The position numbers and the translations under genes were made by a program. 64,000 nucleotides of DNA from Straminergon stramineum (lineage: Eukaryota > Streptophyta > Bryopsida > Hypnales > Calliergonaceae). This document shows, in pieces, positions 35,876 to 47,125 of the stretch (position 1 is its first letter; every line of letters starts with the position of its first letter). The stretch is from the NCBI GenBank assembly GCA_963920665.1, contig OY987264.1, positions 22,796,906-22,860,905 on the forward strand. Direction: 5' to 3'. Under the pieces are notes generated by a model, which was not told the origin of the DNA, did not search any database, and saw only the letters and a program-made list of their open reading frames with translations.

Positions 35876-36680
35876 ATTGCTGGTGGGGGGCGACTTCAGG
35901 TCCTGGGCGACCGCGGGTAGGCGCTTGGTCTTCTTGCTTGCTGTTGTTGAGCCCAATTCGGTGGAATGGGGCGACTGCGGGTGGGGGTTGGATTTCTGGC
36001 TTGTTGTTGTTGAGCCCAATTTGGTGGAATGGGGTGTGACTGCGGGTGGGGGGCGAATTCAGGTCTCGGGCGACCGCGGGTAGGGGCGACTTCAGGTCCT
36101 GGTGGTTTCGAGGCCAATTTGGTGGATTGGGGGCGACCGCGGGTAGGGGCGACTTCAGGTCCTGGTGGTTTCGAGGCCAATTTGGTGGATTGGGGGCGAC
36201 CGCGGGTGGGGGCGACTTCAGGTCCTGGTGGTTTCGAGGCGAATTTGGTGGATTGGGGGCGACCTCGGGTGGGGGGGCGACTTCAGGTCCTGGTGGTTTC
36301 GAGGCCAATTTTGTGGATTGGGGGCGACCTCGGGTGGGGGCGCGGTCTTCTGTTTTGGTGGTTTCGAAACTAATTTGGTGGAGGGGGGGGCGACTTCAGG
36401 TCCTGGGCGAGCGCGGGTGGGAGCGCGGTCTTTTGTTTTGGTGGTTTCCAGACTAATTTGGCAGAGAGGGGGGGGGGCGACTGCGGGTGGGGGGCGACTT
36501 CAGGTCCTAGGCGACTGCGGGTGGGGGTGCAGGCTTTTGTTTTGGTGGTTCGAGCCTAATTTGGTGGATGGGGGGGGGCGACTTCAGGTCATGGGCGAGC
36601 GCGGGTGGGGGCGACTTCAGGTCCTGGTGGTTTCGAGCCCAATTTCGTGGATTGGGGGGCGACCGCGAGTGAGGGTGTGC
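35876..36680. repeat. 63-bp minisatellite with GGCGAC units
   Basis: Repeated units combine GGCGACTTCAGGTCCTGGTG, a GTTTCGAGGCCAATTTGGTG segment and GGGGGCGACCGCGGGT. Central units (about 36086-36310) are almost identical with a 63-64-bp period, and outer units diverge. Long open frames on both strands arise because the period is close to a multiple of three. Their Pro- or Gly-rich translations show no sign of being real proteins. No gene start lies beside this array. Confidence 0.88.
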
Positions 36681-36769
36681 CTTCCAATCCAAAGAAGTTT
36701 TAATAAGTATAACGAGTTCAACTTTTAACATCCAAGAACAAGTCACTTCATTAGGACCTTGGGGTCTTC

Positions 36770-36912
36770 AAGGCATCTTCAGGTGATGCATGGAAGGTTT
36801 TGGCTTCTTCGAAGTCATTGTTCTTGTAGAGGTCTCGGGTTCGATCCCCAATGAGATCAATTTGGTTTGGTTCTTGTAGCCAATCGACAAAAAAGAAAAA
36901 AAAAGACGTCAA
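36770..36912 (+). mobile_element. Possible tRNA-derived SINE remnant
   Basis: GGTCTCGGGTTCGATCCCCA at about 36830-36849 contains a good RNA polymerase III B box (GGTTCGATCCC). The sequence ends about 60 bases later in an A-rich tail (AAAAAAGAAAAAAAAAG). A matching A box about 35 bases upstream is weak (TGGCTTCTTCGAAG). No cloverleaf can be drawn, so this is not a functional tRNA gene. Confidence 0.4.
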
Positions 36913-36992
36913 GCTAGTTCCTTGTGGTATGTGGGAGGGAAGGTGATTTGATTCGCAAGGTCTAGGGGATGGTCCATGAGAGTTATAAGAAA

Positions 36993-37070
36993 TCAGTATT
37001 GAATTTCAGATGGAAATGTATGTGGTGCAACCTTGCACCTCATACATTTCCGTACGAAATTCAATACTGA
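36993..37070. ncRNA. Imperfect hairpin, candidate miRNA-like precursor or foldback
   Basis: The arms of about 38 bases pair with only a few mismatches around a two-base loop. The left arm carries CAGTATTGAATTTCAGATGG and the right arm CGTACGAAATTCAATACTG. Bulges sit in the middle of the stem as in plant miRNA precursors, and weaker pairing may extend further out. A short MITE remnant is equally possible, and no target can be judged from here. Confidence 0.35.
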
Positions 37071-37099
37071 CCGTCTCAACCCTCATAGCACATCTCCGA

Positions 37100-38170
37100 A
37101 ACCTTGGGAATCAAATGATGTTTCTTGCTCACCTATCGGAGTGACCAAACTTGACGTTTTGTCTCTTTAGAGAGAGATTATTTTTTTGTATAGAAAAGTT
37201 GAAGTGAACCTTGGATAGCTTTTACAAGAACATATTGAATGTCCTCCATAGAATACTTAGCCAAAGAAATTGTACATTGTATAAGGATTTGCATGTGACG
37301 GTTCTTCATCTTTAAATGATGGGGTGGCTAATTTTGAGTCCATAAATGATAGAAACTCTCTATATAGGATAGAAGAGCATCTCATCATCTTGTAAATTTT
37401 GTAGTGTAAGAAGGGGTGGTCCTCCTTGGAAAGTTTACTTCCGAAGACCGCATCTATAATTTGTAACTTAACAATTTACAACGTCTAAGAAGGATGATTT
37501 CGAAGGTGTCCCATTTGTCCATTTAGAAATTTCTTGTATTTTGTGGGTGACCAATTTTGAAGGATTGGCATGCAAAAAAAAGAAATGATAGCATTCAAAC
37601 ACCCTTGATGGTTTGAACAATGTCTTCATCAAGGATAACAATCTTTTGACTTGATGTGCATATGCTTCATTTATTGTTCATTACTTCATTTCAATGTGCT
37701 CTGCAACATGAATGTTTGCATTTATGACCTCTTCCACCCCAAAAGGGTTTAGGGTTGTGTAAAAAAGCCAAATTCATGTTCATTGTAGAGCAAACTTGAA
37801 GAAATTAGAAAAAGACTTTGGACACTTCTAAAGTAACCTCTATAATATCATTATGCAAAGGTAGAATGTAAGTATTTCAAGTTCTCCCTTTTTGTTTCAA
37901 TAGAAGTCAATCATGTCCCATACTTTTATATTTCTGATTCCCTTTTTCCGTTTTGGCCCATTCCTTTTTTTTCTTTGTGAACATTGTAGACATATATTTG
38001 GAACCATAAAGAAACAAGTCAAAATCTAATTCCACATTCTAGACCATATCATAGTGGTCTTATGATTTTATTTGAAAGCAAGCGAAATAGAAGTGGGAAG
38101 TTGTAATGCCAATGTTTCTACCCCATATCAAGGTTTCTTTTAGCTATTATTTAGGATGGTCCATCCTTTT
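37100..38170. other. AT-rich spacer, nothing recognised
   Basis: No coding sequence, RNA gene or regular repeat was seen. A single TTTAGGG-like motif occurs near 37750. Confidence 0.5.
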
Positions 38171-38171
38171 T

Positions 38172-38420
38172 GTACCCGCGGTCGCCCAGGACCAGCGGTC
38201 GCCCCCATGCGAATGGTCGCCTCCATCCCCGAGGACCTCTAGAACCCGCAGCTGTCCCCTCCTGCGGTCGCCCCAACCCGCAGTCGCCCCTCCCGCGGTC
38301 GCCTCCATACCCGCGGTCGCCCCATACCCGCGGTCGCCTGTTTCGCATGCGCCAGACCCGCACGCGCCCCAAGGCGACCTTGGGTACTTAAGCGGTCACC
38401 CAGACCCGCGGTCGCCATTC
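38172..38420. repeat. GC-rich array upstream of the kinase-like gene
   Basis: About twelve units of (A/T)CCCGC(G/A)GTCGCC read in this direction on the plus strand, ending about 145 bp before the start codon of the plus-strand kinase-like gene. One unit (GGCGACCTTGGGT) is reversed. Confidence 0.88.
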
Positions 38421-38562
38421 TTGGTCTTGCGCATTGGCTTTCATCCACCTTGAAGTGGTTGAATGCGTGCTCATGGGCCAAGGTGATTTCAGAAGGCGAA
38501 GTTTTTGCCCATTTTTCTCTCCAAGTTCAAGTCAAGAACGCCTCGTTTTTCAAAAGAGGACC

Positions 38563-40150
38563 ATGTCTACTTCAAAGGAAGGAAGTAGTACGGGTCGGAT
38601 ATCGGCTTGGGAGAAGGACCTTGATAATCCTGCAGCATTTGTTGTAGATATAACTACCAAGGAGGTAATTGGGGGTGCTGGACCATCCAAGACAAAGAAG
38701 TCCAAGACAGCACACGATAAGGACCCTACCTATCCTCCAATACGATATACGACCTATGCGCATGAGGCTTGTCTCCAATGGTATGAGGAAAAAAGTGTAC
38801 AATATTTGGAGAGGAAATACTTGAGAAATAAAGAGGCAGGCATCCAATCCTTGAAGGATGAGTTGGAGGAATTTATTACAAGGAAATGCAAGGAATCTTC
38901 GGACTATGCAGATGTTGATGAAGTGTATTTCAACCAATGGCAAACGTGGATTGGCAATTGCCTACAAACTGGTATATTCAACACCAAAAAGTTGATGCTT
39001 GAGATGCGACCTATAGTGCCTGGATTTGGAGAAACGGATAGGGCCCAGGAGTTCCGTGAGAAAATGGATTGGTGGCAAATTGTAGCAAAAAGATTGTCAA
39101 GGTCTGAAGCTAGGGGTATGGGTGGCAGATAGATGCATTGAAGGCTGCATTTACAAGAGATAGTGGTTCATGTATCATGTGGGTCTACTCAGAGGCCAAG
39201 GTGGTCCCACTTACTGGATTTGACCGTCAAGGAGGATATGCAAAGGTGCGCAAGGTACGCATTGAAGGGATGTCCACGATCCCAGCGCATGTACATTTCG
39301 TGGGGAAATTGTCAAAGCAAAGGAACAAACGCGATGCGAGGTGGAACGGTCAGTGGAGGCTTTGGTATGCCCATTGAATCATCCGGCCATTATTAAATTC
39401 CTAGCTGTCCATGACCAAACAATGGAAGCATACACTTTGTGGTGGAATGGTGGTAATTTCAAAGAGTTGCTTCATTTGAATGAGAAGGTTGTGTCGCATG
39501 CGGAATGGCATGAAATCAAGTTGGTCAAGCAACTTACAGGCTAGCAACAAAAAGAAATTAGCCTCTTTCGAAGACACAAGGCGAAGTTGGTGTGGGCCCT
39601 GGTTTATGTGACAAGTCTCGTACACAATGCTAGGGTGCTACACAATGACTTGTCACCTGTGAACATATTGTTGCATTATCCCCCCTTCTCGGACGAAGAG
39701 ATCAACATTGGGATTTGTGATTGGGGAATTGTAAGTCGTATTCAAGAAGGAGCTCCCTCGCATTTTGGATATGAAAAACAGGAAAAACTTGATGCTGAGA
39801 GGATGGGCCGTTGGTGGGCAACTCCAGAGTTGTTCTATTTGTTTGGGCCAGAGGGTTCAGATACGAGTTTAGATGTGATGAAAGCGACCTACAAATATTC
39901 GGTGAAGTCCGACTCTTATTCCATTGGAAAGTTGATCCAACGCATGAACATAGAACACATGATTGAATACGACAAGGACTTATTTAGAAATCATGAGTCA
40001 TCAAGGTATTTTGCCATGAAGTTACATGAACTAGTTGATGTTGATGTTAACAAAAGACCAACATGTGCGCAAGTGGTGGACCTCCTCATGGGTAAACCAT
40101 GGTTCATGAAACCACCCAAATTCGTCTTTCGGGACTCTGTCCTCTCATAG
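38563..40150 (+). pseudogene. Degenerate protein-kinase-like gene, frameshifted
   Basis: The gene begins at ATG 38563 with about 190 residues of unknown type. The frame changes near 39118 and again near 39320, and a TAG lies at 39542 in LTG-stop-QQKEI. Joined conceptually, the second half looks like a protein kinase. FDRQGGYAKVRKVRI fills the glycine loop, NHPAIIKF the helix C region, VLHNDLSPVNILL the catalytic loop (HND in place of HRD) and IGICDWGIVSR the DFG region (DWG). ATPELFYLF stands for APE, and KSDSYSIGKL is the helix F aspartate segment. The catalytic Asp and Asn are kept although the motifs are atypical, so the ancestor may have been active. It is unrelated in detail to the 3-5 kb kinase. 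The GC-rich array and decay suggest an element-borne gene. Confidence 0.65.
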
Positions 40151-40435
40151 GATTTGATGTAATAGTTTTCTAGTGGGAATAGTAACGTTGGCCACCTTAT
40201 GAGCATCTCATTTTGGAAAAGCAATGCAAGTGTATAAACTATTTTTAATGTGAAGTGCATGTTTGGACCCAAAATATTGAGTATTGTACAGACACATCAC
40301 CTACTTGCGTGCATTTGGATTTGAATATGAATTCTTTGCATGGTTCATTTGGGGGTAAGTCAATCTAATTATTAAGGCAATCTAATTTCACTATTCAGTG
40401 AAGGTATGTGCCTTTGCGGTCGGGGGTTTGGGAAT

Positions 40436-40900
40436 TGGGACCCGCGGTCGCCCCAGACCCGCACGCGCCCCCAGTTGCGGTTGCACCAGACCCGCGGTCG
40501 CCCAGACCCGCATGCGCCCCTAGTGTGCGTTCCCCTCACCCGCAGTCGCGTAAGACCCGTTGTCGCCCCACCGTACCCGCAATCGCCCCCAGACCCGCAG
40601 TTGCCATCAGCCGCGGTCGNNNNNNNNNNNNNNNNNNNNNNNNNNNNNNNNNNNNNNNNNNNNNNNNNNNNNNNNNNNNNNNNNNNNNNNNNNNNNNNNN
40701 NNNNNNNNNNNNNNNNNNNNNNNNNNNNNNNNNNNNNNNNNNNNNNNNNNNNNNNNNNNNNNNNNNNNNNNNNNNNNNNNNNNNNNNNNNNNNNNNNNNN
40801 NNNNNNNNNNNNNNNNNNNCGCACCCCATCCAGAGTTGTGCTCGCCCTGAGGCGACTGCGGGTACAAAATCAGACCCTAAACCCGCAGTCTCCCATCTTT
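40436..40900. repeat. GC-rich array interrupted by an assembly gap, upstream of WCHI-2
   Basis: Units of ACCCGC(G/A)GTCGCCC on the plus strand fill both sides of a run of 200 N (40620-40819). The gap is a placeholder for unresolved repeat, so true array length is unknown. The plus-strand WCHI-2 gene starts about 290 bp downstream. Open frames across the N run are meaningless. Confidence 0.88.
40620..40819. other. Assembly gap of 200 N
   Basis: Exactly 200 undetermined bases lie inside the GC-rich array. The round number suggests a scaffold-join placeholder. Confidence 0.98.
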
Positions 40901-41191
40901 CCCTTTTGCGCCTTGTCTTTTATCCACCTGGAAGTGGCTAATTGCAGGCTTGAGAGGGGAGGTGGGTGTTGTGAGGAGGATATTCTATGTCTCCTCATGT
41001 CACTTTCATCCATTGATTGTAAATCACATCGAACTGTTTGAAACTTGATTGTGATTGTAAATGCTCATGTTGATGTATTTGTAAATGTGAATTACCACGA
41101 GGTAATAGATTTAAGTTTGGACAACCACGGTTTTAGGCTTGGTATATTTGGCATAGTATCCGAGTAGAATTGATCGTATAGATTGAGCACT

Positions 41192-42656
41192 ATGGAGAAT
41201 GAGCCCCCACCATTGACGCCTGCCACAATCAAACGCCTTACACGACAAGAGATGAAGCTCATCCGCAACAAGGGTCGGAAATGGTCCGGTAAAATTCACA
41301 AGAAGCATGTGGCCATTTTGATCCATCCAAAGATTAAGGCATTTAAAGGTTGGAGAAACGAACCTGAGCCTTGGAGTTACAAAACCGTTTGCAAATACGT
41401 GGATTGGTGCCACATCAGCAAATTATTTCCCTTGTGTCGGCACAAAGAGCATTTGAAGCAAAACAAAGTAAATCTTGCATACTCCAAGGATGAGGGCTTC
41501 ATACTTAGATGTTGTGAGGTGTGGAAGCACTTGTATTTGGAGGACTCAACTTACCGAAACGACAATTTCTGTTTCTTTCTTGTGAGAATGGTGTATGTTG
41601 AATATGTGTTGAAGAAGGAGGTGGATTGGTCAACATTGAAAGAGGTCCCTATTGCGATCATTCCAGAGACTGCAAAAATTTTACCACCAGATGAACCGGT
41701 GGATGTAAAGAAGATGTTATCCAAGGTGAAGCGTGGGAAGTCATTTGTTCGCGATGAAAGCGTGGTTTGGTCAGAGACTTCTAGCTCTGATCTACACACC
41801 CATGAATACGATGGACATTCTTTCCACAGCGATGAGGAGGAGGTTGCCATACAAGAATCTAGGCTAGCTGTGGATGTGGGAGTCGACCAAAGTGGACAAT
41901 CAGCTCAAGAGCCCATCATAGTACAAGATACAGATGAAGAAGGCATGGATGATGGGGTGGCTAGGAGAGTGGACCCCATTTTGCGAGAGGGTGATGGGAG
42001 TGGTGGAGGAAGCGATTCAGAAAATGAAGAGGCAATGTTGCTTGCCAAAATAGAAAGTGCAAAATTAGCATTGCGTGCAAAGAACGAGCAATTGAAAACC
42101 TTTGAAGGAGCAAGAAATGAATCTCACTTTCATAGAGGTGTTGAAGCAACGGTTGAAGGCCATAACGAACGTCATCGAAGAGAATGACAAGGGCTTCCAT
42201 TCCTTCAAAAGAAATCACGATTTTTATTTGAAGGAAATGAAGAGTGGGAAGGTGCATAAAATGGACCATTATTTGATATGGGAATCAAAACTCGAAACCC
42301 TTGTCCGCAAACGTCAGCAGGCAGAGAATGAAAGGCGAAGCCTAGAACTTCAAATAATAGAGAAGAAGAAAGAATATTACGAGGCTGCCGTCCAGCACGT
42401 TCCAAAAGTAGAGCTTTTGGCTTCTTCTTCAACATATGGTAGTGTTGCTGGAGAAGTAGCAACGCTTGAGAAGTTGGTGAAGTTCCATGAGCAAAGATTA
42501 CCATTGATGGTATCGGAGTTGGAAGGTTTGAGGGTAGAAAGTCGGGTTTTTTCGGATTGGTATAAGTGGAATAGAGCTAGCATAGGGAAGTCTGATGCAG
42601 AATTACAGCAAATGGGTCCGGAGCCCATTTTTAAGGACTACCTCAACACAAAATAA
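41192..42656 (+). pseudogene. WCHI-family gene 2, one frameshift
   Basis: The frame from ATG 41192 (MENEPPPLTPATIKRL) carries the shared block: AFKGWRNEPEPW, YVDWCHISKLFPLCRH, KQNKVNLAYSKDEGF, RCCEVWKHLY and KKEVDWSTLK. An acidic linker with a SIM-like EPIIVQDTDEEG follows, then a coiled coil. Near 42100 the coding frame shifts (from KTFEGARNE to LKEQEMNLTF) and continues as a heptad-rich coiled coil to TAA at 42654-42656. No in-frame stop interrupts either part, so this is the best-preserved member of the family. Joined length is about 485 residues. A RING finger like that of the 44-46 kb paralogue is absent. The frameshift could be an assembly error. Confidence 0.7.
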
Positions 42657-43909
42657 AATACCTAGGAATACAATGAGGATAAATACTTTCATCATGATTA
42701 TTTTGTATTTTGCCTATCCTGGTGTTATAAAGAAATGCAATGTTTTGAGATAAAACAATGTATATGGTGTCTTGAAGCAATGTGTGTACTAGAATAGTTA
42801 AATTGGTGTGGGCACACTAGTGGTGTGCATGGAAGGGAGAAAATGCCACACCATTTTGGGATCTTACAACTTTTCTATATGGATGAATATGTCTCTCTCA
42901 TGTTTTGGGAGAAGGTGATGGTATGATGAATGGAATGGGATTCTTGCACATAATTACAATCGAATAGGAACATGGGATTGATGGGAAGTTCTTGATTCTT
43001 GATTGTAAAAGTTGACATAGTATTTTCACTATTTTGTGAGAATGTCGTCATGAAATCTACAGTACAACTTGTATTAATGATTTTCATATGAATAGTGGAG
43101 AACGAAAAAACAATTATGCCCCAAATACCATATTAATCGAGGAAATTTATTGAGCTTATTTGTCTCAGGTGATTTGCTGCATTGTTCCTCCTTGTATATA
43201 GGATTTTTTAGAATTCTAGCTTTAGCGTAATTTGAAGAAAATTACAATGGATATTGAGGAATTAGGTAGGTTTTATATGTAAGTTGGCCTATTGATGTTT
43301 TTTATGAATTTGAATTTTGACCTCCAAGGACAGGGTGAACCATTTGAAGGTATGGTAATGTGAAGTCAAGAAGTCAACATTCACGAAAAGGGGCATGTTG
43401 TATTTGAACCCCTTTTATTCCTTCTTTGGCCAAGTATCTTGAAAGCTTAGAGGAAAAGCTTCGTATAATTAGAACCTCACGATTTTAAAGAATATGAAAG
43501 GAAATATCCAATTGGACAATGATGCTCCACTCTAGTGAGTAGTGACCTAGTTTTCTTCTCAATGCAAGTGAAATTAATTTGAAAAGTTAAACTTTAGGAG
43601 CTTTGTTGATTTGATTCATACAAACTATTTTTGGAAGAACTCGAAAAGATCATTCTCGACATGATTTCAGAAATTGGTGCTTTGGTAGAGAGGAAAAAAA
43701 GGTAGTATTAAATAAAAATCAATGCCATATGGAATTGCCGTACATAGGTATGCTAGGAAGTCGTAGAAGTGGAATGAAAGAAGCAAACCCTAAACCACTC
43801 CATCGTACTTGCCAAAACAACTAGAAACATAGTGTAACTAAAACCTAACCCTTACTTGTCATCTATTATGATGGGAGGTAAGGCTAAATTGCATGATTCC
43901 TACGAATGT
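42657..43909. other. AT-rich spacer between two convergent WCHI genes
   Basis: Nothing coding was recognised. The two flanking WCHI genes converge on this spacer. Confidence 0.5.
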
Positions 43910-46402
43910 CTAGTCAATTACATTTGGGTTGTTTTGAGAGCCACTTCCTTCACCTTCTTCGTAGGTCGATGCTTCCCCAACCCCTAGCTTTCGTTTTGCA
44001 TGGGTTCGTGAAGCTCGTCCGTCTGCCTTCAAAATTGATTGCAACACGTTGGAGTCTTGTAGAGCTTGGAGGGTCCTTGTTGTTTGCGGAGAATGTGCTT
44101 CCAACAAGTAGTCAAGTGCTTGACTTTGGTAATATGGTCCGGACGTAGAGTCCAGGTAAGCCATACTAGTCAAGTCTTCTAGGGAGGTATTATCATCTTG
44201 ATTAGCCACCCTTTCTCCTTCTAAATTCCAACAGTGTCGTTGCGGATGAGGACCCCACTTGAAGGTTGAGGAGGTCTTGTCCCAATATCCACCAAGGCAT
44301 TGGAAGAAGAATGCCCTCCTCCCTTCGTTTTGTGGCCCCTTTCCCATGAGCCTTGGTGCAACTCTGGCAATTTCGTCTGGGTCTGTTTCCCAATTCAATT
44401 GCGAGCTAGCAGGTCCTTTTTCTTGATCATGTTGTCCTTCTCGCCAACTCCAAACCAAATCTCGGCCTCACAAGGTTGTGTCAACCGTAGTATCACGTGT
44501 GTGTTCCCAAGAAGGAGGCATGTAGGTCGTCAAGTTGAACATGGTATATAGGCGATCATGGAATGGTGCTGAACAAATCACACAACGTCGTCTAATCAAG
44601 CATTGTGTGATGAGACATTGGGGGTGGTATACATGCGCACAAGATCCTAGTGCCCAACCCCCTTCGGGGCCAAATTGTTCAAGACATATGGGGCATTTGG
44701 TATGGTCCAAAACAAAAGGTGCAGGCTTGGGCCACAATAGCATTCGTTTCTTCTCTTCTATGTGGCTAGACATTTGGTTTTGGTGGTCCCAACCATTTTT
44801 GCTCCAATCTATGACCTCCTTTTGTGGCAATTCCACCATGCACATGTTATTGGGAAACATGTCCTCCAACAATGCCCATGACGTCAGTCCATTCTCACGT
44901 TTAGGAGCATTTGCAACAAAGTTTCTAGAAACTTTCTCTAGCTCCTTCGCAACTTGTTGGGATCTATCCACGAAGAGAATGCAGGCGACCTTCCAATGGT
45001 AGTATGTGGTAGTCAACTCAACCAACTTTCTTCGAAGCATCTTATTTTCTTCTTGAAGTCCATGGTCTTTCTCCAATTGAATAATTGATGGAACCACAGG
45101 AAACGAAAGAGAGTCTTGGGTCCCATTGAAGTCAATTGTGTCATTGGTAGTATATCTTGTGACAATAGTAGGAAGTGTATTTGGAATGATGGGGGAGTGT
45201 CTAGTGCGCTTGGCAAGAGGAGAACGCTGAAGGATATGGTTGGTAAGGTCCCCCACAACCTTGTCCACATTTTGGAGGTTCTACTCAACAAAGGCGTCAT
45301 CCATATCCGACAAAGTGAAAGTGTCAGGGTCTTTCTCACGGAGGTGTTGCAGTTCTGTAGTTTGTTGAGAGATGAGTGTACTTTTTTGTTCACACTCACA
45401 TCGCAATTTCCTCATTTCATTCTGTAGTGAAGAAATTTCAACATCTTTGGTCTTGAGGAGGTCCAGAGCTTTTGCCAAAGTCATAATGTCATGGCTTGAG
45501 CCCATTGTTGATGGAGAAATGGGAACACGGTTAGTTTCTTCCATAGCCGTGTCCTCATCGGGCCCAAAGTCGAAGACGTCATTTGTGCGCTGTGTTGGCA
45601 GTGATGGGTTAGGAACTATAGTTGGAATCGATGCGGGTCCCACTCGTGTTGTTGAACGCCGTACTCTAGATGGTTGCCTTGGTCGTTGTCCCGTGGATGT
45701 CGCGGGTCCTTCTACAACTTCATTTTGAACCTCATTGGGGCAAACAGATTGCTCCACGATTCGTATGACCCTATGGACGCGCGTACCATCAGAGTCATCA
45801 TCTTCTTCAGACTCCTCAGTGTCAACCTTAGTGACAGGGGTTTGCGTTTTGTATGCACTTCGAATAGGACTGAGTCCCCCCTCAGGAAAAGCTAAAACTC
45901 CTTTTGGGATGAAACCACTCTCTGGACGAGTGACATACGTACTTCCCTTGATTGTGCTCCAATCAACCTCCTTGTTTAGAGCGACCTCAGCATATGCTCC
46001 TCTAGCAAGGAAGAGGGGGACCTCGTTCCTATCTACAAAGGCGGTTTTGTAGAGGACTTGCCACAATTCAATGCATCTTTGAAGGAATGCTGGATTCTCA
46101 CAGTACTTCAAGTTGGCCTTATTGGTGTGCCGATTATAATGATGATGCCATAAAGGAAAGAACTTGCCGATGTGGCACCACTCGATGTAGTCTTCACAAG
46201 TCTGTATTGTCCAAGGCTCTGGTTCTTCATTCCAACCCTTAAAAGCAAGGTGGGCTTCACTATTGAGCACGTGCAATCGCTTCTGATGAATAGTGCCCCT
46301 ACGCTTGCGATGTTTGTCTTTGGTAGCCTTCCGTAATGCCCCGGCGGTCTGTGCAACTGCGGAGATAGGCAATGCCCTAGCATTGTTAACTCCAGTGGCC
46401 AT
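43910..46402 (-). pseudogene. WCHI-family gene 3 with coiled coil and RING-H2 finger, two stops
   Basis: One continuous frame of 831 codons from ATG 46402 to TAG 43910, broken at 45281 (TAG, in AFVE-stop-NLQNVDK) and 44468 (TGA, in DTTL-stop-GRDLVW). It opens with the family block (AFKGWNEEPEPW, YIEWCHIGKFFPLWHHH, NKANLKYCENPAFLQRCIE, NKEVDWSTIKG). An acidic linker and a coiled coil (LKTKDVEISSLQNEMRKL) follow. The RING-H2-like finger has CPICLEQF, CAHVYHPQC and RRCVICSAPF. RING fingers usually recruit E2 enzymes for ubiquitin transfer, so the ancestor may have been an E3 ligase. The last 180 residues have no known domain. A GC-rich array lies upstream. Confidence 0.75.
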
Positions 46403-46564
46403 CAATGATTGTCGTGTCCAAGGCTCAAAAAACTCTTTTGGGAGTTTAGGTGGTCCACAACTACTAAGGTAAGAAGGGTGGATGAATGTAATAAATAGTA
46501 AATAGTCAAGGTTCACGCATGTAGCCACTAAAGGATACAAGACAAGAAGCCTCAATGAAAGGTG

Positions 46565-47125
46565 CCCAAAAGGTCTTGGGCGAGTGGATAAATAGATGGG
46601 GCAAGCGCGGGTGAGAGTTGGTCATGGGGCGCGTGCGAGTGGGCGACCACCGGTTGAACCCGCGGTCTCCAGGGGGCGTGCAAGGATCTCGGGGAGCGAC
46701 TACGGGTCTGGTAGGGCGCATTCGGGTTCGAGGAGGCGACTGCGGGTCCAGGGGTGCGTGCGGGTCCTGGGAGGGGCGACCTCGAGTATAAGGGCGCGTG
46801 CGGGTCTTTTGGGGGGCGACTGCGGTTATAGGGGCCCGTATAGGTCCTTTGGGGGGCGACTGCAGGTCTTTGGGGCGCGTGCGGGTCTTTGGGGGCGCGT
46901 GCAGGTCCCTTGGGAGGCGACTGCGGGTCTTTGGGGGCGACCGCGGGTAATTGTGGGGCGTTACTTCTCTTTGGGTTCTCACTTCGTGTCTTTGCTTTGC
47001 AGCTTGCCACGTAATTGACACCCGCGGTCGCCCACCAGCCTGAACCCGAAGTCGCCCTACCCGTGGTCGCCCACACCCGTGGTTGCCCACACCCGAGGTC
47101 GCCCACACCCGCATGCGCCCCTTTA
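46565..47125. repeat. Divergent GC-rich array between WCHI-3 and the NIF-like gene
   Basis: From 46590 to about 46950 the units read GGCG(A/C)(C/G)TGCGGGT on the plus strand, matching the minus-strand WCHI-3 gene. From about 47020 to 47115 they switch to ACCCGCGGTCGCCC and variants, matching the plus-strand gene that starts at 47346. The switch point is near 46960-47020. The structure looks like a shared or fused pair of upstream regions. Confidence 0.85.

Noticed and set aside
35876..36728. Long proline- and glycine-rich open frames on both strands
   Set aside because: They are produced by a 63-bp minisatellite whose period is close to a multiple of three; both strands stay open equally.
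36830..36849. A tRNA gene
   Set aside because: The B box is good, but no acceptor stem, anticodon arm or proper A box can be folded; a SINE remnant is the better reading.
40372..41041. Open frames spanning 40620-40819
   Set aside because: They run through 200 N of assembly gap and flanking GC repeat, so their translation has no meaning.
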